From: Bin34 sp963422415
GTDB taxonomy: Bacteria; Chloroflexota; Anaerolineae; Caldilineales; Caldilineaceae
Length of the DNA stretch: 64,000 nucleotides
NCBI GenBank assembly: GCA_963422415.1
Contig: OY729430.1
Location: 806,001 to 870,000 of the forward strand
Direction of reading: 5' to 3'
Part shown: positions 35,028 to 44,754 of the stretch, in pieces
How the letters are laid out: each line of letters opens with the position of its first letter
Numbering within the stretch: position 1 is the stretch's first letter
Position numbers and translations under genes: made by a program
Notes under the pieces: model-generated
The model's database searches: none
Seen by the model: only the letters and a program-made list of their open reading frames with translations
What the model was told of the DNA's origin: nothing

Positions 35028-36167
35028 ATGAAGATCACGGAATTCAGTTTTCAGGAATTTACCTATACATCGTGCACGGTGCGGGATTCGGAAGGGCATG
35101 GCCATCCGGGACCGGCCCACCAAGCCAAGCAGACCCTGATGACCATCAAGACGGACACGGACTTGGAAGGGCATTGTATGGGCGGAGTCAACCCGACCGT
35201 GATCCAGGCCCATGTGGCTCCCTATCTGATCGGCGAGGATCCGCTGTATCGGGAACGGATCTGGCAATCCCTGAAGGAGCGGCAGCGGCTGCACATTGGC
35301 GTGCTGTCGGATCGTGTTCTGGCCACTGTGGACTTGGCCTTGTGGGATTTGGCGGGCAAGCAGGCCAACCTGCCGGTGCACCGCCTGATCGGTGCCTCCC
35401 GGGATGAAGTGCCGGCCTACGCCAGCACCATGTGCGGCGATGATCTGGAGGGCGGACTGGACACGCCGGAGGCCTATGGTCTCTTTGCCTCTTGGTGCCT
35501 GGAACGCGGGTACCCGGCCTTCAAGCTGCATACTTGGCAGCCTCCCTACGAGGGGGCCCCCAGCGTGAAACGGGATCTGGAGGCCTGCGCCGCGGTGCGG
35601 GAGGTCTACGGACCGGAAGCCCATCTGATGCTGGATCCGTATCACTACTACTCCCGTCTGGAGGCCCTGTCCCTGGCCAAGGGGCTCGAGGAGCTGGATT
35701 ACTTCTGGATGGAAGAGCCCATGGACGAAAACAGCATGTCGTCGTATGTGTGGCTCTGCGAACAGACGGCGCTGCCCATCTGCGGGCCGGAAACGGCGGA
35801 GGGCAAGATGCATGTGCGCGCGGAGTGGATCAAGGCGGGGGCCTGTGATCTGGTGCGCGGAGGCATTGGAGACGTGGGCGGCATCACACCCCTATTGAAA
35901 ATCGCACATCTGGCGGAGTCCTTTGGCATGCGGATGGAGGTGCATGGCGGCGGCGTCGGTAATCTGCACGTGCTCTGCGCCATGGGCATGCCGGGCCAAT
36001 ACTACGAGCGGGGCTTGCTGCATCCCTTCATAGACTATGACGAACTGGACCCATGGCTCTTGGAACCGGCGGACCCCATGGACGACCGCGGCAACGTGCG
36101 GGTCTCGGACAGGCCCGGTCTGGGCCTGCACTTGGATCATGGCTACATTGAAGGTCACACCGTATAG
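35028..36167 (+). CDS. Enolase-superfamily sugar-acid dehydratase-like protein
   Basis: A 379-residue member of the mandelate racemase subgroup. Visible active-site elements: YPAFKLHTW (Lys-x-His), HLMLDPYHYYS (metal Asp), FWMEEPMDEN (Glu), PICGPETAEGK (Glu) and RMEVHGGGVGNLH (His). This set is seen in acid-sugar dehydratases. The ATG at 35028 is chosen because family similarity starts at MKITEFSFQEF. The next gene, a sugar epimerase, begins 25 bases after its stop, and the divergent Gfo/Idh/MocA gene starts 253 bases upstream. Substrate unknown; a sugar acid such as galactonate or a related compound is inference. Confidence 0.88.
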   Translation: MKITEFSFQEFTYTSCTVRDSEGHGHPGPAHQAKQTLMTIKTDTDLEGHCMGGVNPTVIQAHVAPYLIGEDPLYRERIWQSLKERQRLHIGVLSDRVLATVDLALWDLAGKQANLPVHRLIGASRDEVPAYASTMCGDDLEGGLDTPEAYGLFASWCLERGYPAFKLHTWQPPYEGAPSVKRDLEACAAVREVYGPEAHLMLDPYHYYSRLEALSLAKGLEELDYFWMEEPMDENSMSSYVWLCEQTALPICGPETAEGKMHVRAEWIKAGACDLVRGGIGDVGGITPLLKIAHLAESFGMRMEVHGGGVGNLHVLCAMGMPGQYYERGLLHPFIDYDELDPWLLEPADPMDDRGNVRVSDRPGLGLHLDHGYIEGHTV

Positions 36168-36192
36168 GAGTGGACAGGCAGGAGGCAAGGCC

Positions 36193-37032
36193 ATGCAGAT
36201 CGCGATTCAGGAGCGCATGCTGCCGGGCACATCCCTGGCGGCTCGAATGGACGCCGCGGAACGGCTGGGCGTTGAAGGGGTGGAGCTCTGGGGCGCCGCG
36301 GACCTCCACACTCGCGTGGCGGAATACGAAATGGCCTTGCAGGGCCGCTCTGTCTCTGTCTCTTCCGTCTGTGGCCAGGCCCATTTTGACTGGCTGGACC
36401 CGGATCCGGCCAAACGGGCCGTCAGTCTGGAAGAGACGCGGCGCAACCTGGAGTTCTGCGGGCATTTCGGGGCCGTGGGCCAGATTGTGCCGCCGATATT
36501 TGGCCCGCCGCGCTTGCCGGACTTGTCGCCCCTGCATTCGGCCGAAGAGCTGGAACGACAACTGCTGGCCGAAATCGTGCGCGACATGGCTCCCTACGCG
36601 CACGAGCGCGGCGTCTTGCTGCTGTTGGAGCCGCTGAATCGGTATGAGCAGCATCTGCTGCGTCGGCAGCAGGATGGCGTGGACATCATTGAGAGAGCGG
36701 GCGCGCCGGCGGGGGTGGCCCTGCTCAGCGACTTCTTTCACATGCACATTGAAGAGACCGACACGCCCCAAGCCTTGCGTGCGGTCGGCAAGTACGTGGG
36801 GCATGTACACGTGGCGGACAACACGCGTCAAGAGCCGGGTACCGGCGATATCGACTGGCGCGCCGGGTTGCAGGCGCTCAAGGACATTGGATTCAGCGGA
36901 TACCTGGCTTTTGAAAGCGACGTGTCCGGTCCGGATCCGCTGCAGTCTCTGCAGAAGTCGGTGCATTTCCTGCGAGAGACTTGGGCTGCACTGGAGCCAC
37001 AGAACGCGGCTCCAGCCCGGCCTCGAGTCTAG
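36193..37032 (+). CDS. Sugar phosphate isomerase/epimerase (xylose isomerase-like TIM barrel)
   Basis: A 279-residue TIM-barrel protein of the AP endonuclease 2/xylose isomerase-like family. Metal-binding residues are visible in order: LLLEPLNRYEQHLL (Glu), LLSDFFHMHIEE (Asp and His), VGHVHVADN (His) and YLAFESDVSG (Glu). GGAGGCAAGG precedes the ATG at 36193. It follows the enolase-superfamily gene by 25 bases and overlaps the stop of the convergent malate synthase gene by four bases. It probably interconverts a keto sugar (tagatose/psicose-3-epimerase-like or hydroxypyruvate-isomerase-like). Confidence 0.9.
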   Translation: MQIAIQERMLPGTSLAARMDAAERLGVEGVELWGAADLHTRVAEYEMALQGRSVSVSSVCGQAHFDWLDPDPAKRAVSLEETRRNLEFCGHFGAVGQIVPPIFGPPRLPDLSPLHSAEELERQLLAEIVRDMAPYAHERGVLLLLEPLNRYEQHLLRRQQDGVDIIERAGAPAGVALLSDFFHMHIEETDTPQALRAVGKYVGHVHVADNTRQEPGTGDIDWRAGLQALKDIGFSGYLAFESDVSGPDPLQSLQKSVHFLRETWAALEPQNAAPARPRV

Positions 37033-39221
37033 CTGCCCAACGCGGCCCTGGCCTTGACCGCCCGACGCCGGGCATGCAGGATGGGTTCGGTATAGCCGTT
37101 GGGCAGGCGGGCGCCTTCGAAGACCAGATCCTGAGCTGCCTGAAAGGCCTGACTGTCCTCCAGATTGGGAGTCATGGGGACGTATCCCTCTGCGCCCGCG
37201 TTCTGTGCATCCACGACCGCGGCCATGCGGGCGAAGGCGCGGCGCACTTGCTCGGGGGCCACTATCCCGTGCAACAGCCAGTTGGCGACATGCTGGCTGG
37301 AAATGCGCAGGGTGGCCCGATCCTCCATGAGGCCGACGCCATCGATGTCGGGTACCTTGGAGCAGCCAATGCCCTGATTCACCCAGCGCACCACATAGCC
37401 CAGGATGCCTTGGACGTTATTGTCCAGCTCCTGCTGGATTTCGGTGGCCGACGGCCTGTTTTCTTCCATCAAGGGCGGCAGCAGGATGGCGTCCAGGGAC
37501 ACCGGTGGCTGCGCCGTCAGCTCTCGCTGCCGCTGGCCTACATCCACCAGGTGGTAGTGCAGCGCGTGCAGGGTGGCCGCAGTGGGCGAGGGCACCCAGG
37601 CCGTGGAGGCGCCGGCTTGGGGATGGTTCATCTTGGTATTCAGCATGGCGCCCAGTGCATCCGGCATGGTCCACATGCCCTTGCCGATTTGGGCGCGACC
37701 CGCGAAGCCGGCGCGCAGACCCTGATCCACGTTCCAATCCTCGTACCGGGAGAGCCAAGGCTGTGTACGGATGTCGGACTTGCGCAGCATGGGCCCGGCT
37801 CGCATGGCCGTGTGCAGTTCGTCCCCGGTGCGATCCAGAAAGCCTGTATTGATGAAAACGACGCGGTCCCGCGCCTCCTGAATGGCGTTGCCTAGGTTGA
37901 CGGTGGTGCGCCGCTCCTCGTCCATGATGCCCAGCTTGATGGTGTTGGGTTCCAGTCCCAAGGCGGTTTCCACCGCGGCGAAGAGGTCCAGCGTGAGCCG
38001 CACCTCGCCACTGCCGTGCAACTTGGGCTTGACTACATAGACACTGCCTGTTCGGGAATTGCGGACGGGGCCGGTCCGGCGCAGATCGTGCAGGGCGGCC
38101 AAGGTGGCGACCATGGCATCCAGGAATCCTTCTGGCACGGCCTGTCCGGTATCCGTGGTGACGGCATCCGTGTACATGTGCAGGCCCACATGCCGGACCA
38201 GCAACAGACTGCGGCCGGGCAGGGTCAGCTCCGAGCCGTCCGGGGCCGTGTAGTGGCGATCCGGGGCCAGGCGACGGGTGAAGGGGCTGCGGTTCTTTTC
38301 GAAAGTGGTTTCCAGATCCCCCTTTAGAAGGTGGCACCAGTTGTGGTAGACCCGCACCTTGTCCTCGGTATCGACCGCTGCCACTGAATCCTCGAAATCC
38401 TGAATGGTGGTGACAGCGGCCTCCATGACAATGTCCTTCAGACCCGCGGGATGGGCTTGGCCGATAGGATGCTGGCGGTCGAAGTGCAATTCCACATGCA
38501 GGTGGTTGTGGACCAGCAACGCCAAGGTCAGTTCCGTTTCCTCTTGGCGATGCCCCACGTATTGGGCTGGATCCTGCAGCTGCACGGTCTGGCCGGATTC
38601 GAGCCTGCATGCCAGCGTGGAGCCTTGAGGAGTGTCGTGCAGGCGATAGGCGGTGACATCGCCGTGGCTCCCTGTCGACAGGGGGAAGATGCGGTCCAGC
38701 ATGCGTTCCGACCACTGAATGACCGCGGCTCCGCGGACCGGATTATAGGCGTCGCTGGCTTCTCGGCCCTTGTCCTCGGAAATGACATCCGTACCATACA
38801 GGGCGTCGTACAGGCTGCCCCAGCGGGCGTTGGCCGCGTTGAGTGCGTAGCGGGCATTGTCGACTGGAACGACCAGCTGCGGCCCGGCCTGCACCGAGAT
38901 TTCCAGGTCCACATGGGCCGTGCCCATCTGCGCGACCGGCAGCTCGGGCTCCAAATAACCGATTTCCTGCAGAAATTCCTTTTGTTCCGCCGGCGTGCGC
39001 ACGCCGGGACGCTGGCCATACCATTGGTCTATGCGGTTCTGCAGTTCGTTGCGCTGCTCCAGTAGCTGTCTGTTGCGGGGCCCAAGATCCTGCACGATCC
39101 GGGCCAGCGCCGCCCAGAAGGAATTCGAGTCCACACCCGTGCCCGGTGCAATGTCGTCGTGCACCAGTTTGAAGAGGCGTTCATCCACGCGCAGGCCGTG
39201 TAGTGGAATTCGGTTGTTCAT
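37029..39221 (-). CDS. glcB: Malate synthase G
   Basis: A 730-residue malate synthase of the G isoform, which condenses glyoxylate and acetyl-CoA to malate. Length matches (about 720). The N-terminus begins HGLRVDERLFKLVHDDIAPG; conserved core segments include AAVTTIQDFEDSVAAVDTED, YVVKPKLHGSGEV, IKLGIMDEERRTTVNL (catalytic Arg region), FINTGFLDRTGDELHT (metal-binding Glu/Asp) and MPDALGAMLNTKMNHPQAG. The ATG at 39219-39221 is chosen for that start; the frame stays open about 98 codons upstream without similarity. No isocitrate lyase is in the window, so the source may be glycolate or another glyoxylate-yielding route. Converges on the sugar epimerase. Confidence 0.96.
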   Translation of the reverse strand: MNNRIPLHGLRVDERLFKLVHDDIAPGTGVDSNSFWAALARIVQDLGPRNRQLLEQRNELQNRIDQWYGQRPGVRTPAEQKEFLQEIGYLEPELPVAQMGTAHVDLEISVQAGPQLVVPVDNARYALNAANARWGSLYDALYGTDVISEDKGREASDAYNPVRGAAVIQWSERMLDRIFPLSTGSHGDVTAYRLHDTPQGSTLACRLESGQTVQLQDPAQYVGHRQEETELTLALLVHNHLHVELHFDRQHPIGQAHPAGLKDIVMEAAVTTIQDFEDSVAAVDTEDKVRVYHNWCHLLKGDLETTFEKNRSPFTRRLAPDRHYTAPDGSELTLPGRSLLLVRHVGLHMYTDAVTTDTGQAVPEGFLDAMVATLAALHDLRRTGPVRNSRTGSVYVVKPKLHGSGEVRLTLDLFAAVETALGLEPNTIKLGIMDEERRTTVNLGNAIQEARDRVVFINTGFLDRTGDELHTAMRAGPMLRKSDIRTQPWLSRYEDWNVDQGLRAGFAGRAQIGKGMWTMPDALGAMLNTKMNHPQAGASTAWVPSPTAATLHALHYHLVDVGQRQRELTAQPPVSLDAILLPPLMEENRPSATEIQQELDNNVQGILGYVVRWVNQGIGCSKVPDIDGVGLMEDRATLRISSQHVANWLLHGIVAPEQVRRAFARMAAVVDAQNAGAEGYVPMTPNLEDSQAFQAAQDLVFEGARLPNGYTEPILHARRRAVKARAALGS

Positions 39222-39806
39222 GTGTAACGATGTCCTTAAGGTTGAACAGCATCGGCTTCGATCCAGCCCATGGGACTGGCCATATGGCGCTTGGCTCTGC
39301 CGGAATTGCACCGATTCGAATGTCAAGGAAAGTACTGCAATTATAAAGGGGCTCAGTGATCTGTTCTGATGTCTGCAAGCGCTGGCGCTAGGCAAATCCA
39401 GAATCCGGTGCCGCAACTGTGAAAAGCTGGATTCATGGAAGACAGGTCCAACTGTCCGCCGCCATGCCCATCCGGCTTCATGCAGATCCTTGTCACCCGA
39501 TGAGGAGTGTTGCAATCTTGCTCAGAATTTCGTGGTTCTGGTTGGGGTGTCCAGCACCTATGTAGATGTGGCAAGGAGATGCGAACCAAGCATCGGTGTG
39601 TACAGCCGGGCATGGCTCATTCAGCTGGCTCGGCACACTTTGGTGCCAGCATTCATTGCCCGGCTGGGATCGCCGGATCACCCCATAGTGACCAGCGTGC
39701 AGCATTGAAGGTATCTGGTTTCCTTCGTGGAGCTCTGCTGTAGACTTTATGTACCTCTCTATTCGGTGCGAGGCGTGACTAGGGTTGAAATGCACGGAGA
39801 TTCAGG
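39222..39806. other. Intergenic region, nothing recognised
   Basis: About 585 bases between divergent glcB and the deoxyribosyltransferase-like gene. No believable gene; the frames are short and compositionally random. It should hold the glcB promoter. Confidence 0.4.
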
Positions 39807-40271
39807 ATGTCGAAAACCGTTTATCTAGCTAATCCCTATGGATTTTCCCCTCAATGGATGACAGCCTTGCTTCCACCGATAGTGTCTGCGTTGGAGGAGC
39901 TTGGGTTGGAAGTATGGGAACCTTTCAGTCGCAACAATCAGGTTGACTTTCAGCAGGCGGGTTGGGCGTATCGGATAGGCCAGGCGGACTATCGTGATGT
40001 GGCTGAGTCGGATGCCATCTTTGCCGTTGTCAACGGCGTCCCTCCAGACGAGGGAGTGATGGTGGAACTGGGGATGGCAATTGCGCTGAAGAAGCCTACT
40101 TTCCTATTTCGAGACGACTTTCGCAATACGTCCGACAGCGAAGAGTATCCTCTGAATCTGATGCTGTTCACTGGACTGCCTAAAGAAGGCTGGCAAGACT
40201 ACTACTATACATCAATGGAGGAACTGGCTGCGCCGGAGAAGGCACTGGCTCGATGGGCCAGGCATTCGTAG
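39807..40271 (+). CDS. Nucleoside 2-deoxyribosyltransferase-family protein
   Basis: A 154-residue protein of the nucleoside 2-deoxyribosyltransferase fold, which cleaves or swaps the N-glycosidic bond of (deoxy)nucleosides. It starts KTVYLANPYGFSP, contains DYRDVAESDAIFAVVNGVPP and the catalytic loop DEGVMVELGMA with the nucleophile Glu87. Size is typical. It stands alone with AT-richer composition than the metabolic genes. Relatives serve in nucleotide salvage, and similar folds appear in some defence effectors; nothing here decides between these. Confidence 0.88.
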   Translation: MSKTVYLANPYGFSPQWMTALLPPIVSALEELGLEVWEPFSRNNQVDFQQAGWAYRIGQADYRDVAESDAIFAVVNGVPPDEGVMVELGMAIALKKPTFLFRDDFRNTSDSEEYPLNLMLFTGLPKEGWQDYYYTSMEELAAPEKALARWARHS

Positions 40272-40991
40272 CCGATACCGGAGGACAGGAGGGTTCTTGA
40301 CCCGCCGTGAGATCGCCCCTGAGCAAGGTTCTGCTGGTTGTGCATCGGATCGTTCAGTCTGGTCCGATGGGTATGTGCCACGACATTGACTGATCCTCAA
40401 TGCCGCTCTTGGTCAATCCCTTGGCTGGCTGGCCAAGCGTGATTTGTGCAGGTCCAGACTCTCAAGTCGGTCTTCCAGAGCACTTGTCCTCCGCGAGTCT
40501 CGCGTAAAATCCAAGTGTAGGGAAAGGGCAGCATGTTGTTCGGAAGTGCGCAGCGCAAAAGAGATCAAGATGTTCTCGATCGGCCTGCGACTCCGTTGTG
40601 CGGCACCGGAAACGCGCAAGGCGATCCGAACTGGATTCGTCCAAATGGATGCCGATTTTTGCAGCGCTCACCTTCCCGTCAACGTTATGGCTGTCAGCGC
40701 TGATCTCCCGTCTCTTGATTGTATGACAGCCCTTGGAGCATTGAGGTCAAGGACGTAGCGGAACGGCATGAGACCCTCCAGCCTGTGAGCCAAGTCTGAC
40801 TGTGGATTGATGGTGTTGCTTGTATGGCAGGCTGAGGATACCAGCAGCGGTTAGTCCAAGAGACCGGGACAGTGCGCTTACTGGGACAATGGCGTTTGGG
40901 CACGCATCAGAAGGACTCCTGGATCGCAGGGCAATGTGAACAGGCTGAAAGAAAGCGCAGCGGATTCGATGTGAAATTTTGGGCCAGTGGG
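40272..40991. other. Gene-poor region
   Basis: About 720 bases with only short frames (for example 40444-40758 plus, 40694-40903 minus) that show no domain or good start. I see no recognisable element. Confidence 0.4.
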
Positions 40992-41812
40992 TCAGAACAG
41001 CGGCTTTTGGATCTCGTGGGGAATCGGGAAAACTCCAATGATCACAAATGGGTTTGGAGCGACGTTGTGAAACCGCAGGGTTGTGCCAAGAAAGAAATGA
41101 AGATCCGTCTTCTGAAATTCATCAAAATATTTGTTTCGGACCTTTGCCAAGGCCGCTGGCTCATCTTCCGCTGTCTTCAGGCAATTCCAGTACAGCTGCC
41201 TGTCTCCCAGTCCAGCACTCGGAGCTGTCTCGCCTTCCCGTTTGCATCCTCAAAACGATAGGAAAAGTGGTAGGGAAGCTTCGGTATGTTGCGAAAGGTT
41301 TCCTGCCAACTGTTGTCTGCAAAAAGATCGGGCTGGTTTGACAGATTGCGTATCTTTTGGAGTTGAAGGGGATTCCATTCCTTGTCTTCTTCTGGCGTAC
41401 AGACGAAATCAATCAGCTTGCCGGGCTTGAAAACAGCCATTGAAATTTTATTGGCTTTGGCGTCTGCAATAAGTTCATCCATGTCATCGTAGACTCTTGA
41501 CCTTTCCAGGAACCACTGACGACGTGCACTCCAATGGTCCGCTGTACCTATGTGGTTCACGGGTTTGAGTTCTTGAAGATCGACAGGGTTGAAGGAATCA
41601 GGGCGAGGATCGCTTTTGCTCCGTCTAAGCTGGCATTCTATCCAGTCGTATTTTCTGTACCGTTCTTCTTCATGAAGTCGACGGAAAGGCACTGGATATA
41701 TGCGGACCCATGTGCCGTCTTCTCTGATGCCGGCAGTGCAGACGAGCTCTCCGTATTTAGTGGACAGAGTTGGATAGGTTTTGACTGCAACCAGAATGCG
41801 CTCTTTCTGCAT
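40992..41812 (-). pseudogene. DUF488-partner protein, frameshifted
   Basis: The gene starts at ATG 41812, six bases after the stop of the DUF488 gene, so the two are an operon. The first frame encodes about 205 residues (MQKERILVAVKTYPTLSTKY, then YDWIECQLRRSK, then LDWETG) and hits a stop at 41177. Shifting by one base at about 41200-41207 restores a coherent frame that continues QLYWNCLKTAEDEPAALAKV, then KTDLHFFLGTTLRFHNVAPN, PFVIIGVFPIPHEIQKPLF and stops at 40992. The combined protein would be about 273 residues. Either a real frameshift mutation, a sequencing error or programmed shift. The family is uncharacterised to me; partners next to DUF488 proteins are common in accessory regions. 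Confidence 0.75.
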
Positions 41813-41817
41813 GGCGC

Positions 41818-42786
41818 TCACAGATGACTCACGGTATAGATCTGTTCTTTCGGCTTTTTCGGAATGCTTTCGAGCGCTGTCGCGATGCAGTGTCGGTGGC
41901 ATTGAGAAGGATCAAGCTCGTAGCAGGTAAGCGCCACAGTCTCACCGGCACAAAGCCAAGCCTGGATTTCGGCAAGGGCGCTGCCTTGGCTTTCCAGGAT
42001 TCTCTTCGTGTATGTCCTGAACAAAGATCTGAATTCCTTCTGTGTTTCAAGTCCCCGCCGATCTTGGGATTCAATGCCCAGCTCGGGAAAATGTTCGTAG
42101 CGCAAGTCCAGCTTGCTGCAGGTCTGAACGAGCATGGACTTTGAAAACCCGTATTTGCGGCTAATCGGATTGTGGCGCACATCACACAGAATTGTGACAT
42201 TCGAGCGCAGCAGGAGATTGAGGTAGCCTTCCAGCGTTCTGCTTTCGTAGCCTATGGTGAGCAGCGATGGTCCTGCTGCATAGGGCTTTGCCCTCCTAAT
42301 CCTCTGCAGCGCGGCAGGTTCGTTCTTGAGGAGGTCCTCGGTCTTTTCACTCCGGGTAGCGTAGTAGGGAAAACGACGATACGTTTCCTTGATGAGCCTG
42401 TTGCCTCGCTTCCCTTTGTATCGGCAAGCGAATTTGTGCACTGTCCTGTTTTGATACGCGGCCCCAATGCGCCTGCCTTTCTCCGTGAGATGCCAACGCT
42501 CGCTTTCATGCAGCAGTCCGTGTCTGCGGAGACGGCACAAATCCGCGTCGCACGTGAACGAAAAGGCACCAAACCTGTAGGGAATGAATTCGTGCCAAAC
42601 AGTGTCTGTCGGAGCGGAGACAGATTGTTCTTGGCTGTAAAGGAAGAGCAATTTCTGAAAATCGGTTCTTCCAACAGGGTCTCCAAGGGCATGAAGCAGA
42701 GCCAGCATACGCAGCTGCCGTTTGAACAGCCTAGGTCTTGGCGACAATCCTGTCGTTTGGACTGAAGTACTCATTTCTGCATGCAA
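41818..42786 (-). CDS. DUF488 protein with N-terminal winged-helix-like domain
   Basis: A 322-residue protein. Residues 170-315 form a DUF488 domain: LLTIGYESRTLEGYLNLLLR, ILCDVRHNPISRKYGFSK, YEHFPELGIE and the conserved CYELDPSQCHRHCIA with its Cys/His cluster. Residues 20-110 (LRMLALLHALGDPVGRTDFQ, KLLFLYSQE, FIPYRFGAFSF, LCRLRRHGLL) resemble a winged-helix antitoxin-like module of the Panacea/DUF4065 type. It is translated just ahead of the frameshifted partner gene. DUF488 proteins are of unknown function, often in accessory or defence-like regions. Start could also be ATG 42774. Confidence 0.8.
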   Translation of the reverse strand: MHAEMSTSVQTTGLSPRPRLFKRQLRMLALLHALGDPVGRTDFQKLLFLYSQEQSVSAPTDTVWHEFIPYRFGAFSFTCDADLCRLRRHGLLHESERWHLTEKGRRIGAAYQNRTVHKFACRYKGKRGNRLIKETYRRFPYYATRSEKTEDLLKNEPAALQRIRRAKPYAAGPSLLTIGYESRTLEGYLNLLLRSNVTILCDVRHNPISRKYGFSKSMLVQTCSKLDLRYEHFPELGIESQDRRGLETQKEFRSLFRTYTKRILESQGSALAEIQAWLCAGETVALTCYELDPSQCHRHCIATALESIPKKPKEQIYTVSHL

Positions 42787-43202
42787 CAGCTTGGTTCACG
42801 TAGCCCTTGGCATGTTCTGCGGCTGGACTTCGCAAATCAGCTGCTCGGCGCCTCCGTCTTGTGCAGCAAATCTCCCAATATCCATCCAACACGGCAATCA
42901 AGTATCTATTGTAGATTGTGCATGCATTGTTTCAAAGAAAATGGAGGGAAATCTCACTGCGGCGCTAGGCAGCATCACAGGTCTTGCCTGATGTTGCCTG
43001 CGCGAGTGTCAAGCAGGAACGCCAACACACTTGACACCCATTACCCATTCGCCGACGTCCCAGATGGAAGAATTTCAGAAGAGCGCCCCCCTTGAAGGAT
43101 GATGGGGCAAGCGCTCGCATCGTCATTGTGTTGTGGCGCACCGTGGCGAGCCCCTCTGCGGCTAGGGTCTGTCCAATGAGTTCAGCAAACTGAAAAGGGC
43201 CT
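42787..43202. other. Intergenic region
   Basis: About 415 bases between the divergent DUF488 gene and rdgB. It contains an inverted repeat GTGTCAAG (43005-43012) / CTTGACAC (43029-43036) whose right arm includes a TTGACA hexamer; no matching -10 is evident. Confidence 0.4.
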
Positions 43203-43835
43203 ATGGACGAAGTTCTCCCACTGAAACGCACACTTCTTGTAGCTACAGGCAATCCAGGCAAAGTGGAGACTCTGCGTCGCTTGCTGCAGGGCCTGTCTTT
43301 CAACTTGGTCGGTTTGGAATCGGTGTCCAATGTCCAGACCGTGGCAGAGACAGGCGGGACCTTCGAAGAGAATTCCGGTCTGAAGGCCTGTGGCTATGCA
43401 GACCAGTCGGGTCTGCTGGCGCTGGCGGATGACAGCGGTTTGGAAGTCGCGGCCTTGGATGGCGAACCCGGCGTCTACAGCGCCAGATACGGAGGAGCGG
43501 GACTGACCGACGCCGAACGCTGTCTGCACTTGTTGCGCAACATGGAGCATGTCCCTCCAAGACGGCGCCAAGCTCAATTTGTCTGCGTAGTGTCCATAGC
43601 CCATCCCCAATCAGGCATCTGCGGGGTATTCCGGGGTGTCAGCAAAGGGCATCTGCTGACCGAGATGCGCGGCAACTTGGGTTTTGGCTACGATCCCCTT
43701 TTCGTGCCGGAAGGCGACACTCGCTCCTATGCTGAGCTGGGTCCGAGAGGCAAGGACCAGCTGGGCCACCGGTACAAGGCCATGCAGGCCGCGCGCGGCC
43801 TGTTGAGGGAGCTGGCTCAAGCGCCAGATGCATGA
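43203..43835 (+). CDS. rdgB: XTP/dITP diphosphatase (RdgB/HAM1)
   Basis: A 210-residue house-cleaning pyrophosphatase that removes non-canonical purine nucleotides (ITP, XTP, dITP). The signature segments are all present: LLVATGNPGKVETL, GTFEENSGLKACGYA, LALADDSGLEVAALDGEPGV with YSARYGG, and GNLGFGYDPLFVPEG near the C-terminus, ending in GHRYKAMQAARGLL. Length is normal. The start at 43203 is the first ATG ahead of the domain. It lies 52 bases from the stop of the convergent aldo/keto reductase. Confidence 0.95.
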   Translation: MDEVLPLKRTLLVATGNPGKVETLRRLLQGLSFNLVGLESVSNVQTVAETGGTFEENSGLKACGYADQSGLLALADDSGLEVAALDGEPGVYSARYGGAGLTDAERCLHLLRNMEHVPPRRRQAQFVCVVSIAHPQSGICGVFRGVSKGHLLTEMRGNLGFGYDPLFVPEGDTRSYAELGPRGKDQLGHRYKAMQAARGLLRELAQAPDA

Positions 43836-43887
43836 ACTGTTCTCTTCCTCCGGCCATGGAAACCCTGCCGCTGTCCTGCCCTGCTGG

Positions 43888-44754
43888 TTACTTGCCTAGG
43901 CGTCGCATGGCTTCTGCAACTACATCGGCCGGAAGCGGTCCCTTGGCTGCAGCCTCTGCATTCTCTCTGAGATGGTTCGGATTCGTAGTGCCCACGATGG
44001 TCGAATGCATATGCGGGTGCGCCAAGGTCAGACGCAGCAGGAATGCAGTCTGGGAGTCTCCACCGCCCCGCAGATCGTCCAGCTTGGCCTTCTCAAAGCG
44101 TTCCCATTGTGATGCTGACCCTGTGCCTAACGATGGCGCTCCCAAGGCCACGCCACCGCGGATGATGGTGCCTGCATTCTGCTCCGCCACCTTGGTGATC
44201 CACTCTTCATGCTCCCGCTCCAAGCCGGAATAGGGAATCTGAAACACGTCAAACACGTCCCATTCCAAGAAGGTGGGCAGATGCGGCAGGGTGGAAGAGA
44301 CACCTATCCACCGCACTTTGCCCTGCTGCCGCATGTCTTCCAGAGCCTGCACCAGCTCCCCTGTTTCACAATCCTCAACCGACGGGTTGTGCAGCTGCAT
44401 TATGTCCACAGAGTCCACGCGCATGCGCTCGAGACTTTCATGCAGGCCGCGGAAAAGGTTCTCCCGAGTCCAGAGGTGGCCCCAGTTGCCTTCAGGCGTG
44501 CAACCGCATTTGGTGGCTAGTATGTATTCGTCCCGCCGATGCCGGATGTACCTGCCGATCATTTCTTCGCTGTTGCCGTAGTCGTTGGCCGTGTCAATGA
44601 GGGTGATCCCCGCGTCCAGCACGGCATTGAGCATATCGCCGATTTGATTGTCAGTCAGTGCACGGCGATGCGCGGCGCCGTAGCCTAGGCGGGTGACTTC
44701 AAGCCCGGTGCGACCCAATACCGCGGTTTCCAAGTTGGCTGGTGAGGTGGACAT
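43888..44754 (-). CDS. Aldo/keto reductase
   Basis: A 288-residue NADPH-dependent aldo/keto reductase. N-terminus LGRTGLEVTRLGYGAAHRRA; catalytic tetrad visible as Asp and Tyr in LIDTANDYGNSEEMIGRYI, Lys in LATKCG and His in IMQLHNPS. The C-terminal cofactor part ends STIVGTTNPNHLRENAEAA. The order and spacing match the superfamily. Substrate unknown. Convergent with rdgB. Confidence 0.93.
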   Translation of the reverse strand: MSTSPANLETAVLGRTGLEVTRLGYGAAHRRALTDNQIGDMLNAVLDAGITLIDTANDYGNSEEMIGRYIRHRRDEYILATKCGCTPEGNWGHLWTRENLFRGLHESLERMRVDSVDIMQLHNPSVEDCETGELVQALEDMRQQGKVRWIGVSSTLPHLPTFLEWDVFDVFQIPYSGLEREHEEWITKVAEQNAGTIIRGGVALGAPSLGTGSASQWERFEKAKLDDLRGGGDSQTAFLLRLTLAHPHMHSTIVGTTNPNHLRENAEAAAKGPLPADVVAEAMRRLGK

